A stretch of DNA of 64,000 nucleotides from NCBI RefSeq assembly GCF_029892155.1, contig NZ_JARZAG010000009.1:124001-188000 (forward strand), in the 5' to 3' direction. The position numbers were made by a program, and so were the translations under genes. Position 1 is the first letter of the stretch, and each line of letters begins with the position of its first letter. Shown one piece after another: positions 45,096-54,425 of this stretch. Origin of the DNA: Kitasatospora sp. GAS204B (lineage in GTDB: Bacteria > Actinomycetota > Actinomycetes > Streptomycetales > Streptomycetaceae). The notes beneath the pieces are model-generated. The model was not told the origin of the DNA. It made no database searches and saw nothing but the letters and a program-made list of their open reading frames with translations.

Positions 45096-46280
45096 CTACG
45101 ACTCGGCCAGGATCTGCCCCACGTACCGGGCGACCGCCCGGACCGCCCCCATCGTGCCGGGGTAGTCCATCCGAGTCGGGCCGATCACTCCGAGCTTGGC
45201 CACGCTCTCATCGCCCGAACCGTAACCGACCGAGACGACAGACGTGGAATTCAGGCCCTCGTACTCGTTCTCCCGACCGATCCGCACCGTCATCCCGCCG
45301 TCGGCGCTCTCGCCGAGCAGGCGCAGCAGCACCACCTGCTCCTCCAAGGCCTCCAGCACCGGCTGGATGGTGAGCGGGAAGTCATGACCGAAGCGGGTCA
45401 GGTTGGCCGTGCCGGCCAGCATGATCCGCTCCTCGTTCTGCTCCACCAGGGTCTCGAAGAGGGTGGAGAGCACGGTGGAGACGATCGGGCGCTCGGCCGG
45501 CTCGAAAGCGGCGGGCAGATCGTCCACCAGGGCGGGGACGTCGGGGAAGCGCTGGCCGCCGGCCCGGGCGTTCAACCGGGCGCGCAGGTCGGCCAGGGTG
45601 GACTCGCGGGCCGGCCCCGGGCAGTCGACCATCCGCTGCTCGACCCGCCCGGTGTCGGTGATCAGCACCAGCATCACCTTGGCCGGGGCGAGCGAGACCA
45701 GCTCGACATGACGCACCGTCGAGCGGGAGAGCGAGGGGTACTGGACCACGGCGACCTGGCGGGTCAGCTGGGCGAGCAGCCGCACGGTGCGGGCCACCAC
45801 GTCGTCCAGGTCGACCGCGCCGTCCAGGAAGTGCCGGATCGCCCGGCGCTCGGGGGCGCTCATCGGCTTGACCTCGGCCAGCCGGTCGACGAAGAGCCGG
45901 TAGCCCTTGTCGGTCGGGATCCGGCCTGCGCTGGTGTGCGGCTGCTGGATGTAGCCGTCCTCTTCGAGGGTGGCCATGTCGTTGCGCACGGTGGCCGGCG
46001 AGACGCCGAGGTTGTGCCGCTCCACCAGGGCCTTGGAGCCCACCGGCTCCTCGGTGCCGACGTAGTCCTGGACGATGGCGCGCAGCACGGAGAGCTTGCG
46101 CTCGTCGAGCTGGCGGATCTCCAGCCGGCCGACCTCGCCGCCCTTGCCCGCGCGGGCCGCCGAGCTGGCCCTGGCGCTGCTGCGAGCCGGGCGGGCGGCG
46201 GGCCCGGACCGACCGGTCGACTGGTCGCCGACCGGGTCACGGCCGCTCTGACGCGGGTCGGAATCAGGTTCGTCGAACAT
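45096..46280 (-). CDS. hrcA: Heat-inducible repressor HrcA
   Basis: 394 aa. Winged-helix N-terminus [75 protein letters not shown] and GAF-like C-terminal domain ending [23 protein letters not shown]. Represses its own operon by binding CIRCE. ATG at 46280 has GGGAGG eight bases upstream; this gives an extra disordered Arg/Ala-rich N-terminus of about 58 residues compared with typical HrcA. Confidence 0.96.
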   Translation of the reverse strand: MFDEPDSDPRQSGRDPVGDQSTGRSGPAARPARSSARASSAARAGKGGEVGRLEIRQLDERKLSVLRAIVQDYVGTEEPVGSKALVERHNLGVSPATVRNDMATLEEDGYIQQPHTSAGRIPTDKGYRLFVDRLAEVKPMSAPERRAIRHFLDGAVDLDDVVARTVRLLAQLTRQVAVVQYPSLSRSTVRHVELVSLAPAKVMLVLITDTGRVEQRMVDCPGPARESTLADLRARLNARAGGQRFPDVPALVDDLPAAFEPAERPIVSTVLSTLFETLVEQNEERIMLAGTANLTRFGHDFPLTIQPVLEALEEQVVLLRLLGESADGGMTVRIGRENEYEGLNSTSVVSVGYGSGDESVAKLGVIGPTRMDYPGTMGAVRAVARYVGQILAES

Positions 46281-46375
46281 GGCACGCACCTCCCTCTTCG
46301 CGCGTTGTCCAGGTACCAGGCCTGCATGGCAAGCACCGTGCCGAGTGGCTCGGCGGGTACTTCGTCGGATCGGGC

Positions 46376-46402
46376 TTGGCACTCTGCTCTGTGGAGTGCC
46401 AA
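46376..46402 (-). promoter_or_regulatory. CIRCE operator
   Basis: Perfect TTGGCACTC-N9-GAGTGCCAA, the HrcA-binding inverted repeat, 96 bp upstream of the hrcA start. A TACACT -10-like element (46416-46421) immediately upstream places it just after the transcription start, the usual position for repression. Confidence 0.92.
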
Positions 46403-46581
46403 AACCGTACCTGCCAGTGTAAGGCCCGGGTCCGACGGCAGGAACGCCCTGGCCGTGGATGCCGCGCGGATCACTCCGCGTAGCATCCCGCCCGGACGGA
46501 CGTGACGCGCGACGCGCGAACGCGCCCGACAAGGGTGGTGCCCGCCGCCCGGCGAAGTGGCAGCATCGATAGCAACTGAGA

Positions 46582-46605
46582 CCGAGGCGGGCAGAACCGC
46601 CTCGG
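46582..46605 (+). promoter_or_regulatory. Hairpin in the htpX leader
   Basis: 9-bp perfect inverted repeat CCGAGGCGG/CCGCCTCGG with 6-nt loop, 33 nt upstream of the htpX ATG. Could be an operator or a leader structure. Confidence 0.4.
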
Positions 46606-46637
46606 CGATGGAGATCTGAATGGACAGAGGAGCAGCC

Positions 46638-47567
46638 ATGTCGGCGTCCGGCCCCCACACTCGTTTTGCTCCCGACCGTGGGCTGTCCACGCGGATGGTC
46701 ACCACGATGTTCCTGATCGGGCTGCTGTACGTCGGCTTCACGGGTGTGCTGATCGTCCTGCTGAGGGGCGCCTGGCCGCTGATCGTGGTGCTGATGGGCG
46801 GGCTCTTCGTCGCGCAGTTCTGGTTCAGCGACAAGATCACCGAGCGGGCGATGGGTGCCCACCAGGTCACCCCCGAGCAGTACCCGCAGCTGCACGGCAC
46901 CATTGACCGGCTCTGCGCGCTGGCCGACATGCCCAAGCCGCGTGTCGCGGTCGCCGACAACGACATGCCCAACGCCTTCGCCACCGGCCGCAACCCGGAG
47001 AACGCGGTGGTCTGCGTGACCACCGGCCTGCTGCGCCGGCTGGAGCCGGAGGAGCTGGAGGGCGTGCTGGCGCACGAGCTCTCGCACGTCGCGCACCGGG
47101 ACGTCGCGGTGATGACCATCGCCGGCTTCCTCGGCGTGCTGGCCGGCGCGATCACCCGGATCGCGCTCTACAGCGGCATGATGAGCGGCGGCAACCGGAA
47201 CAACAACAACAATGACAACGCCGCGATCCTGATGATCATCATCCCGATCGTCAGCGTGGTGGTCTACGCGATCAGCTTCCTGCTCACCCGGCTGCTCTCC
47301 CGCTACCGCGAGCTGGCCGCCGACCGGGCCGCCGCCCAGCTCACCGGCCGGCCCAGCGCGCTCGCCTCGGCGCTGACCAAGGTGACCGGGCAGATCTCCG
47401 CGATCCCGACCAAGGACCTGCGCCAGGCGCAGCCCTACAACGCCTTCTTCTTCGCCCCGGCGCTGAACGCCCGCGAGGCGGCCACCCAGCTGATGTCCAC
47501 CCACCCCAGCCTGGAGCAGCGGCTCGAGCAGCTGGGCAAGATCTCCACCGAGCTGGGTCAGCGCTGA
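46638..47567 (+). CDS. htpX: Zinc metalloprotease HtpX
   Basis: 309 aa M48B membrane protease. Two N-terminal membrane helices (about 22-62), zinc site [13 protein letters not shown] (His146, Glu147, His150), a second pair of helices (about 160-215, separated by an Asn-rich loop NRNNNNND), and the third ligand region [15 protein letters not shown]. Degrades misfolded membrane proteins. ATG at 46638 has GGAG six bases upstream. Followed by pspAB, typical for actinobacteria. Confidence 0.95.
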   Translation: MSASGPHTRFAPDRGLSTRMVTTMFLIGLLYVGFTGVLIVLLRGAWPLIVVLMGGLFVAQFWFSDKITERAMGAHQVTPEQYPQLHGTIDRLCALADMPKPRVAVADNDMPNAFATGRNPENAVVCVTTGLLRRLEPEELEGVLAHELSHVAHRDVAVMTIAGFLGVLAGAITRIALYSGMMSGGNRNNNNNDNAAILMIIIPIVSVVVYAISFLLTRLLSRYRELAADRAAAQLTGRPSALASALTKVTGQISAIPTKDLRQAQPYNAFFFAPALNAREAATQLMSTHPSLEQRLEQLGKISTELGQR

Positions 47568-47611
47568 CCCGCGAACCACCCCTCGAGAAGCACCCTCGAA
47601 AGGAACGATCC

Positions 47612-48196
47612 GTGGGATTCCTGGACGCGCTGCTGGGCCGCAGCAAGCCGGTCAAGCCCGACCTCGACCAGCTCTTCGGTGTGCCCTCCGCCGCCCTGAC
47701 CCTGGAGGCCGCTGCCGGCTTCACGCCCACCGGACTGGGCTCGGTCTGCTTCGCCGCAGTCGAGGGCGGCGCCTTCGTCGAGGTCGAACGGCAGGTGCGG
47801 GCCCTGCTGGACGCCGACACGGCGGGCGGCGGCACGCCGGTCGAAGCCAGCCGGGACGAGTACGGCTACTCCTGGCTGCTCGCCCGGCACACCCCCGACG
47901 AGCTGCCCGACCTGGTCAACGACCTGCACGCGGTCAACAGCGAGCTGGAGGCCAACGGTTTCGGCCCGCAGCTGCTCTGCTCGCTGGTCGGCTTCCGCAA
48001 CGAGGCCGGGCAGTCGCTGGCGCTGGTCTACCTCTACAAGCGCGGCTCGTTCTACCCGTTCGCCCCGATGCCCGGTGGCGGCGAGCGGCGCAACAGCCCG
48101 CTGGAGCTGCAGACGAAGGCGATGCTCGCCAACGACCTGCGGCTCGAGGCCGACCTGAGCCGCTGGTTCCCGGTCTGGGGCGCGCCCGGCCTGTGA
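47612..48196 (+). CDS. pspAB: PspA-associated protein PspAB
   Basis: 194 aa, GTG start. Pattern [33 protein letters not shown]...[24 protein letters not shown] and [12 protein letters not shown] is that of PspAB, encoded next to htpX in streptomycetes. Soluble. Thought to act with the phage-shock PspA system in envelope stress; mechanism not established. Confidence 0.88.
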   Translation: MGFLDALLGRSKPVKPDLDQLFGVPSAALTLEAAAGFTPTGLGSVCFAAVEGGAFVEVERQVRALLDADTAGGGTPVEASRDEYGYSWLLARHTPDELPDLVNDLHAVNSELEANGFGPQLLCSLVGFRNEAGQSLALVYLYKRGSFYPFAPMPGGGERRNSPLELQTKAMLANDLRLEADLSRWFPVWGAPGL

Positions 48197-48216
48197 GCGG
48201 CAGTGCGCGATGGTGA

Positions 48217-48255
48217 GCCGACGGCCCGTCCGATCCTGACGGGCCGTCGGCTTTT
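48217..48255 (+). terminator. htpX-pspAB terminator
   Basis: 14-bp perfect inverted repeat (48217-48230 with 48238-48251), 7-nt loop, then TTTT. Classic rho-independent signal 20 bp after the pspAB stop. Confidence 0.92.
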
Positions 48256-48270
48256 CCTATAGTTCCTCCC

Positions 48271-49101
48271 ATGCGCAGCACTCAGTACGGCCCGGACCTC
48301 ACCCCGCCCTGGAAGCGGCAGCAGCCAGCCCCGGAGGTACCCGCCGAGCGGGACCTGGTGGTCGAGGAGGCCGCCACCGGCTTCTGCGGCGCGGTGGTGC
48401 GCTGCGAGAAGACCGCCGAGGGCGTGACCGTCACCCTGGAGGACCGGTTCGGCAAGCACCGGGTCTTCCCGCTGGTGCCGCGCGGCTTCCTGCTCGAGGG
48501 CAAGGTGGTCACCCTGGTCCGCCCGAGCGGCCCGGCGCCCGCCCGGGGCCCGGCACGGACCGCCTCCGGCTCGATCGCCGTCCCCGGGGCCCGGGCCCGG
48601 GTCGCCCGGGAGTCGCGGATCTACGTCGAGGGCCGGCACGACGCGGAGCTGGTCGAGCGGGTCTGGGGCGATGACCTGCGGATCGAGGGCGTGGTGGTCG
48701 AGTACCTGGAGGGCATCGACGACCTGCCGGCGATCGTGGCCGAGTTCGGCCCGGGGGACGGACGGCGGCTGGGCGTCCTGGTGGACCACCTGCTCCCCGG
48801 GACCAAGGAGCACCGGATCGCCTCGGCCGTCACCGGGGAGGCCGTGCTGGTGGTGGGCCACCCGTTCATCGACATCTGGCAGGCCGTCAAGCCGGACAGC
48901 GTGGGGATCGCCGCCTGGCCCGAGGTGCCGCGCGGGGAGGTCTGGAAGGAGGGCATCTGCCGCCGCCTGGGCTGGCCGGTGGACACCCCGGCGGCCTGGA
49001 AGCGGATCCTGGCCTCGGTGAACTCCTTCCGGGATCTCGAGCCGGAGCTGCTGGGACGGGTCGAGGAGCTGATCGATTTCGTCACCCAGTCGGAGGGCTG
49101 A
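48271..49101 (+). CDS. DUF3097 family protein
   Basis: 276 aa. Pattern GFCGAVVRCEKTAEGVTVTLEDRFGKHRVFPL, ARESRIYVEGRHDAELVERVWGDDLRIEGVVVEYLEGIDDL and VLVDHLLPGTKEHRI is that of DUF3097; the VEGRHDAELVE segment resembles a Toprim-like strand. Function unknown but widely conserved in actinobacteria. Convergent with hemW. Confidence 0.92.
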   Translation: MRSTQYGPDLTPPWKRQQPAPEVPAERDLVVEEAATGFCGAVVRCEKTAEGVTVTLEDRFGKHRVFPLVPRGFLLEGKVVTLVRPSGPAPARGPARTASGSIAVPGARARVARESRIYVEGRHDAELVERVWGDDLRIEGVVVEYLEGIDDLPAIVAEFGPGDGRRLGVLVDHLLPGTKEHRIASAVTGEAVLVVGHPFIDIWQAVKPDSVGIAAWPEVPRGEVWKEGICRRLGWPVDTPAAWKRILASVNSFRDLEPELLGRVEELIDFVTQSEG

Positions 49102-49112
49102 CGGCCCGTCAG
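49098..49112. repeat. Stop-codon palindrome CTGACGG-N-CCGTCAG, copy 3
   Basis: Perfect 15-bp palindrome containing the DUF3097 stop codon; 8 bp before the hemW stop on the other strand. Confidence 0.6.
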
Positions 49113-49120
49113 TCTCGTGC

Positions 49121-50350
49121 TCAGTCCACCAGGTCCCGGACCACCGCGTCCGCCAGCAGCCGCCCGCGCAGGGTCAGCGCGGCGCGACCGGCCGCGAACG
49201 GCTCGGCGGCCAGCAGCCCGTCGGCCAGTGCCCGCTCGGCGGCCTTCAGACCGGCGGGGGCCAGCAGGTCGAGCGGGCAGCCCTCGACCAGGCGCAGCTC
49301 CAGCAGGATCCGCTCGACCCGGCGGTCCTCGGCCGGCAGCACCTCGCGCCCCTGGGCGGGCGTGCGGCCCTCGGCGAGCGCCCGCGCGTAGGCGGCCGGG
49401 TGCTTGGCGTTCCACCAGCGCACGCCCCCCACGTGGCTGTGGGCGCCGGGGCCGGCGCCCCACCAGTCGGCCCCCGTCCAGTACAGCTCGTTGTGCCGGC
49501 AGCGGGCCGCCTCGTCGGTGGCCCAGTTGGAGACCTCGTACCAGTGGTAGCCGGCCGCGGCCAGCGCCTGCTCGGCGATCAGGTAGCGGTCGGCGTGCAC
49601 GTCGTCGTCGACCATCGGCAGCTCGCCGCGCTTGATCCGCCCGGCCAGCCGGGTGCCCTCCTCGACGATCAGCGAGTAGGCCGAGACGTGGTCGGGCCCG
49701 GCGCCGATCGCGGCCGCCAGCGACGCGCGCCAGTCCTCGTCGGACTCCCCCGGCGTGCCGTAGATCAGGTCCAGGTTGACGTGCTCGAAGCCGGCCGCCC
49801 GCGCCTCGGCGACGCAGGCCTCCGGACGGCCCGGGGTGTGGTGGCGGTCCAGCACCTTCAGCACGTGCGGCCGGGCGCTCTGCATCCCGAAGGAGATCCG
49901 GTTGAAGCCGCCCTCGCGCAGCTCGGCCAGGTAGGCCGGGTCGACCGACTCGGGGTTGGCCTCGGTGGTCACCTCCGCGTCCTCGGCGAGCCCGAACTCC
50001 TCCCGGATCGCGGTCAGCATCGCCACCAGGTCGCGGGCCGGCAGCAGGGTGGGCGTGCCGCCGCCGAGGAAGACGGTGCGCACCGGCAGCTCGGCGCTGC
50101 CCAGCACCTTGCGGGCCAGCCGGATCTCGCCGACCAGGTTCTGCGCGTAGGTCTCCTGGGAGGCGACGGCGCCCGAGGAGTGCAGCTCGGTGGCGGTGTA
50201 GGTGTTGAAGTCGCAGTAGCCGCAGCGGGTGGCGCAGTACGGCACGTGCAGATAGAAGCCGAACGGCCGGTCACCGAGTCCGGTGAGGGCGTGGGCGGGC
50301 AGCGAACCGTCGGACGGCACGGGTTCGCCGTCGGGGAGTGCGGAGGGCAT
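49121..50350 (-). CDS. hemW: Radical SAM protein HemW
   Basis: 409 aa. Radical SAM core with YCATRCGYCDFNTY (CxxxCxxC), FLGGGTPTLL, and the HemW C-terminal domain with GPGAHSHVGGVRWWNAKHPAAYA. Annotated historically as oxygen-independent coproporphyrinogen III oxidase; the CxxxCxYC-D form and lack of HemN residues point to the heme chaperone HemW. ATG at 50350. Confidence 0.93.
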   Translation of the reverse strand: MPSALPDGEPVPSDGSLPAHALTGLGDRPFGFYLHVPYCATRCGYCDFNTYTATELHSSGAVASQETYAQNLVGEIRLARKVLGSAELPVRTVFLGGGTPTLLPARDLVAMLTAIREEFGLAEDAEVTTEANPESVDPAYLAELREGGFNRISFGMQSARPHVLKVLDRHHTPGRPEACVAEARAAGFEHVNLDLIYGTPGESDEDWRASLAAAIGAGPDHVSAYSLIVEEGTRLAGRIKRGELPMVDDDVHADRYLIAEQALAAAGYHWYEVSNWATDEAARCRHNELYWTGADWWGAGPGAHSHVGGVRWWNAKHPAAYARALAEGRTPAQGREVLPAEDRRVERILLELRLVEGCPLDLLAPAGLKAAERALADGLLAAEPFAAGRAALTLRGRLLADAVVRDLVD

Positions 50351-50407
50351 GGGTCCATTGTCCGGTACGGCGGGGGTTACCCCGTCCGTACCGGACCAGC
50401 CCGTGAC

Positions 50408-52321
50408 TCAGGCCTCGTTGGCGCCCGCGTACATCTCCTGGACCGCCTCGGCGTAGACCCGCTCGACCACCGGACGCTTGATCTTCAGGCTCGGGGTCAG
50501 CTCGCCGTGCTCGATGTCCAGGTCGCGCGGCAGGAGGTGGAACTTCTTGACCGTCTGCCAGCGCTGCAATTCGCCGTTGAGCTTCTTCACGAAGCCCTCG
50601 ATCAGCGCCCGCGTCTCGGGCGAGCCGGCCACCTCGGCGTAGCTCTTGCCGCTCAGGCCGTGCTCGGCGGCCCACTGCATGATCACCGGCTCGTCCAGCC
50701 CGATCAGCGCGGTGCAGTAGTTGCGGCCGTTGCCGATCACCAGGATGTTGCTGACGAACGGGCAGAGCGCCTTGAACTTGCCCTCGACCTCGCTGGGCGC
50801 GACGTACTTGCCGCCCGAGGTCTTGAACATGTCCTTCTTGCGGTCGGTGATCCGCAGGTAGCCGTCCGAGCTGAGCTCGCCGATGTCGCCGGTGTGGAAC
50901 CAGCCGTCCGGCTCCAGCACCTCGGCGGTCTGCTCGGGGTTGTCGTGGTAACCGCGCATCACGCCGGGGCCACGCAGCAGGATCTCGCCGTCCTCGGCGA
51001 TCCGGACCTCGGTGCCCGGCAGCGGCAGGCCGACCGTGCCGATCCGCACGTCCTCGGCGGGGTTGACCGCCGAGCCGGCGCTGGTCTCGCTGAGCCCGTA
51101 GCCCTCCAGGATCGGCACGCCGGCGCCCATGAAGAAGTAGCCGATCTCGGGGGCCAGCGCGGCGCTGCCGGAGACCGAACCGCGCAGCCGCCCGCCGAAG
51201 GCCTGGCGGATCTTGGCGTAGACCAGCTTGTCGGCGATCGCGTGCTGGACGGACAGGGCGAGCGGCGCGCTGTCGCGGCCGGTGGCGATCCGGTTGTCCT
51301 GGGTGGTCCGGGCGTACTCCCGGGCCACCCTGGCCGCCCACAGGAAGATCTTGTACTTGGCGCCGCCCTCGGCTCTGGCCCGGCCCGCGATGCCGTTGTA
51401 GACCTTCTCGAAGATCCGCGGCGCGGAGGCCATCAGGGTGGGCTTGATGGCGGGCAGGTTGTGGATGATCCGGTCCACCCGGCCGTCCACCGCCATCACG
51501 TGGCCGGTGGCGATCTGGCCGGAGATCAGCGTCTTGCCGAAGACGTGGGAGAGCGGCAGCCACATGAACTGCACGTCGTCGGCGCGCAGCAGGCCGCTCT
51601 CCTGCTGGGCCAGGCCCTCGTACGACCAGCAGTCGTGCACCAGGCGCACGCCCTTGGGGCGCCCGGTGGTGCCGGAGGTGTAGATCAGGGTGGCGAGCTG
51701 CTCGGGGTCCAGCGCGTCGACGGAGTCGCGGACGGCGTCCGGGTTCTCCTTGAGCAGGGCGGCGCCGCGCTCCTCGAGCTCGGTCAGGGTGAGCACGGTC
51801 AGACCCTCGACCTCCGGGCGCTCGGCCGGGGCGTCGAGCAGGATCACCGTGGCCAGCTCGGGCAGCCGGTCCCGCTGGTCGACCGCCTTGGCGAGCTGGG
51901 CGGCGTTCTCGGCGAAGAGCGCCTTGCTGGCCGAGTTGGCGAGGATGAAGCCGGTCTCCTCGGCGTTGGTGCTCGGGTAGACCGTGGTGGTGGCGGCCCC
52001 GGCGCACATGTTGCCGAGGTCGGCGAGGATCCACTCGATCCGGGTCGAGGCCGCGATCGCCACCCGGTCCTCGCGCTCGATGCCCAGCGACATCAGGCCG
52101 GCGGCCACGTTCTTGACCCGCACCGCGGTCTGCGCCCAGGTGAGCGAGCGCCACTGCTCGGCGCCCGGCGCACCGTCCGCCGCGTGTTCGTCGACCGGAA
52201 CGGGGAACCTGTATGCCTCCGTGTCAGGCGTGGCATCTACCCTGCTGAAGAACAGATGGGCCACTGAGGCCGGGCGCCCGGCGATCTTGTCGGAGCCGAT
52301 GACGGACTGCGCTGAACTCAA
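50408..52321 (-). CDS. fadD: Long-chain acyl-CoA ligase (AMP-forming)
   Basis: 637 aa. Motifs ATLIYTSGTTGRPKGV (P-loop), GSVSGSAALAPEIGYFF, YGLSETSAGS, WFHTGDIGELSSDGYLRITDRKKD and the C-terminal lysine region KLNGELQRWQTVKKF. Activates fatty acids with ATP and CoA. Start is TTG at 52321 with GGAGGT four bases upstream, a clear example where the ribosome site decides. Divergent from the ABC exporter. Confidence 0.93.
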   Translation of the reverse strand: MSSAQSVIGSDKIAGRPASVAHLFFSRVDATPDTEAYRFPVPVDEHAADGAPGAEQWRSLTWAQTAVRVKNVAAGLMSLGIEREDRVAIAASTRIEWILADLGNMCAGAATTTVYPSTNAEETGFILANSASKALFAENAAQLAKAVDQRDRLPELATVILLDAPAERPEVEGLTVLTLTELEERGAALLKENPDAVRDSVDALDPEQLATLIYTSGTTGRPKGVRLVHDCWSYEGLAQQESGLLRADDVQFMWLPLSHVFGKTLISGQIATGHVMAVDGRVDRIIHNLPAIKPTLMASAPRIFEKVYNGIAGRARAEGGAKYKIFLWAARVAREYARTTQDNRIATGRDSAPLALSVQHAIADKLVYAKIRQAFGGRLRGSVSGSAALAPEIGYFFMGAGVPILEGYGLSETSAGSAVNPAEDVRIGTVGLPLPGTEVRIAEDGEILLRGPGVMRGYHDNPEQTAEVLEPDGWFHTGDIGELSSDGYLRITDRKKDMFKTSGGKYVAPSEVEGKFKALCPFVSNILVIGNGRNYCTALIGLDEPVIMQWAAEHGLSGKSYAEVAGSPETRALIEGFVKKLNGELQRWQTVKKFHLLPRDLDIEHGELTPSLKIKRPVVERVYAEAVQEMYAGANEA

Positions 52322-52508
52322 CGAGACCTCCGGGGGACCAGGTGGCCGAGGGGTGGATGCGTGCGGGGGCTAGGGGGTGGGCCACCCGACGGGTTCGTTA
52401 TCAGCGGGTTACTTAACTCGCCGGTAACAAAGCTGCCGACAGCCTAGGCCCAAAGGGCGCCCCTGTTAAGAGGGAACCGCAGTCTGACATCGTGCCGAAC
52501 TCGTAGTG

Positions 52509-52585
52509 CCGCATCAGTGCTTCACCAGTGCTTCAACCGTGTCTCAACAGCGCCTCATAAGCCCCTCATCAGCGCCTCAACCGAA
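52509..52585 (+). promoter_or_regulatory. Seven 11-bp direct repeats resembling PhoP (PHO box) units
   Basis: Head-to-tail 11-mers with consensus C(C/T)TCA(A/C/T)(A/C)(A/C)G(C/T)G at 52509, 52520, 52531, 52542, 52553, 52564 and 52575; the TCA core keeps the same phase in all except the first, where it is GCA. One unit is CTTCACCAGTG, near the GTTCACC core of PhoP direct-repeat units. Between divergent fadD (188 bp) and the ABC exporter (107 bp). Confidence 0.6.
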
Positions 52586-52691
52586 GACGTGACCAATCCG
52601 ATGGTCGGATCAGGAGATATACCCGCGTGGCAAGCGTGGCAAGGCAGAAAATGAGGGTGCGAATCCTCCCGTCAACGTCGAGAGTGTCCGA

Positions 52692-54425
52692 GTGCTGATC
52701 AGACTTCTCAGGGCCCACCTCGGGCCCTATACCAAACCCATCTCCCTGCTGGTGCTGCTCCAGCTGGTTGCCACCATCGCCTCCCTCTACCTGCCGACCC
52801 TGAACGCCGACATCATCGACACCGGCGTGATCAAGGGCGACACCGGCTACATCATCCGCACCGGCGGAGTGATGCTGGCGATCACCCTCGCGCAGATGCT
52901 CTGCTCGATCGGCGCCACCTACTACGGCGCCCGCACCGCGATGGCCGTCGGACGGGACCTGCGGGCCTCCGTCTTCGACCGGGTGCAGAGCTTCTCCTCC
53001 CGCGAGGTCGGCCAGTTCGGCGCCCCCTCGCTGATCACCCGCTCCACCAACGACGTCCAGCAGGTCCAGATGCTGGTGATGATGTCCTTCGCGCTGATGG
53101 TGGCCGCACCGATCATGTGCGTGGGCGGCATCATCATGGCGCTCAACCAGGACGTCCCGCTCTCCAGCCTGCTGGTCATCGTGGTCCCGGTGCTCGCCGT
53201 CATCGTCATCCTGCTGGTGCGCAAGCTCCGCCCCGCCTTCCGCGGCATGCAGACCCGGATCGACGGCGTGAACCGGATCCTGCGCGAGCAGATCACCGGT
53301 ATCCGGGTGATCCGCGCCTTCGTCAAGGACGGCCACGAGCAGGACCGGTTCGGCGTCGCCAACGACGAGCTGACCGACTACTCGCTGCGCACCGGCCGGC
53401 TGATGGCCTTCATGTTCCCGTCCGTGATGCTGGTGGTGAACGTGTCCAGCATCGCCGTGCTCTGGTTCGGCGCGCACCGGATCGCCAGCGGCGGCATGCA
53501 GGTCGGCGCGGTGACCGCGTTCCTCTCCTACCTGATGCAGATCCTGATGAGCGTCATGATGGCCACCTTCATGTTCATGATGGTGCCGCGCGCCGAGGTC
53601 TGCGCCGAGCGCATCGTCGAGGTGCTCGACACCGAATCCAGCGTCGTGCCGCCGGTCACGCCGGTCACCGAGCTGCGCTCGCACGGGTACCTGGAACTGC
53701 GCGACGTCGAGTTCCGCTACCCCGGCGCCGAGACCCCGGTGCTGCGCGGCATCGACATCACCGCCCGCCCGGGCGAGACCACCGCCGTGATCGGCAGCAC
53801 CGGCAGCGGCAAGAGCACGCTGCTCAGCCTGATCCCCCGGCTCTCCGACGCCACCGGCGGCCAGGTGCTGGTCAACGGCGTGGACGTGCGCGAGGTCGCA
53901 CCCGCGACGCTGGCCGAACGGGTCGGCCTGGTGCCGCAGAAGCCGTACCTGTTCTCCGGCTCGGTGGCCAGCAACCTGCGCTACGGCAAGCCCGACGCCA
54001 CCGACGAGGAGCTCTGGCAGGCGCTGGAGATCGCCCAGGCGAAGGACTTCGTCGAGCGCATGGAGGGCGGTCTGGACGCACCGATCGCCCAGGGCGGCGG
54101 CAACGTCTCCGGCGGGCAGCGCCAGCGCCTGGCGATCGCCCGGGCCCTGGTCCGCAGGCCGGAGATCTACCTCTTCGACGACTCCTTCTCGGCCCTCGAC
54201 TACGCCACCGACGCCCGGCTGCGGGCCGCGCTGCTGGCGGAGACCTCGGAGGCCACCGTGGTGATCGTCGCCCAGCGGGTGAGCACCATCCGCGACGCCG
54301 ACCGGATCATCGTCCTCGACGAGGGTGAGGTGGTCGGCAGCGGAACGCACCACGAGCTGATGGCCGACAACCCGACATACCGGGAGATCGTGCTCTCCCA
54401 GCTCACCGAGCAGGAGGCGGCGTGA
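52692..54425 (+). CDS. ABC exporter subunit 1 (degenerate ATPase site)
   Basis: 577 aa, six membrane helices (about 15-300) and a C-terminal ATPase. Walker A GSTGSGKST (368-376), signature VSGGQRQR (472-479), Walker B IYLFDD (492-497) with Asp497 where the catalytic Glu normally stands, D-loop SALD. The DD variant and the partner subunit with a canonical DE make a heterodimeric exporter with one degenerate site. GTG start. The ATGA overlap at 54422 couples the two genes. Confidence 0.94.
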   Translation: MLIRLLRAHLGPYTKPISLLVLLQLVATIASLYLPTLNADIIDTGVIKGDTGYIIRTGGVMLAITLAQMLCSIGATYYGARTAMAVGRDLRASVFDRVQSFSSREVGQFGAPSLITRSTNDVQQVQMLVMMSFALMVAAPIMCVGGIIMALNQDVPLSSLLVIVVPVLAVIVILLVRKLRPAFRGMQTRIDGVNRILREQITGIRVIRAFVKDGHEQDRFGVANDELTDYSLRTGRLMAFMFPSVMLVVNVSSIAVLWFGAHRIASGGMQVGAVTAFLSYLMQILMSVMMATFMFMMVPRAEVCAERIVEVLDTESSVVPPVTPVTELRSHGYLELRDVEFRYPGAETPVLRGIDITARPGETTAVIGSTGSGKSTLLSLIPRLSDATGGQVLVNGVDVREVAPATLAERVGLVPQKPYLFSGSVASNLRYGKPDATDEELWQALEIAQAKDFVERMEGGLDAPIAQGGGNVSGGQRQRLAIARALVRRPEIYLFDDSFSALDYATDARLRAALLAETSEATVVIVAQRVSTIRDADRIIVLDEGEVVGSGTHHELMADNPTYREIVLSQLTEQEAA

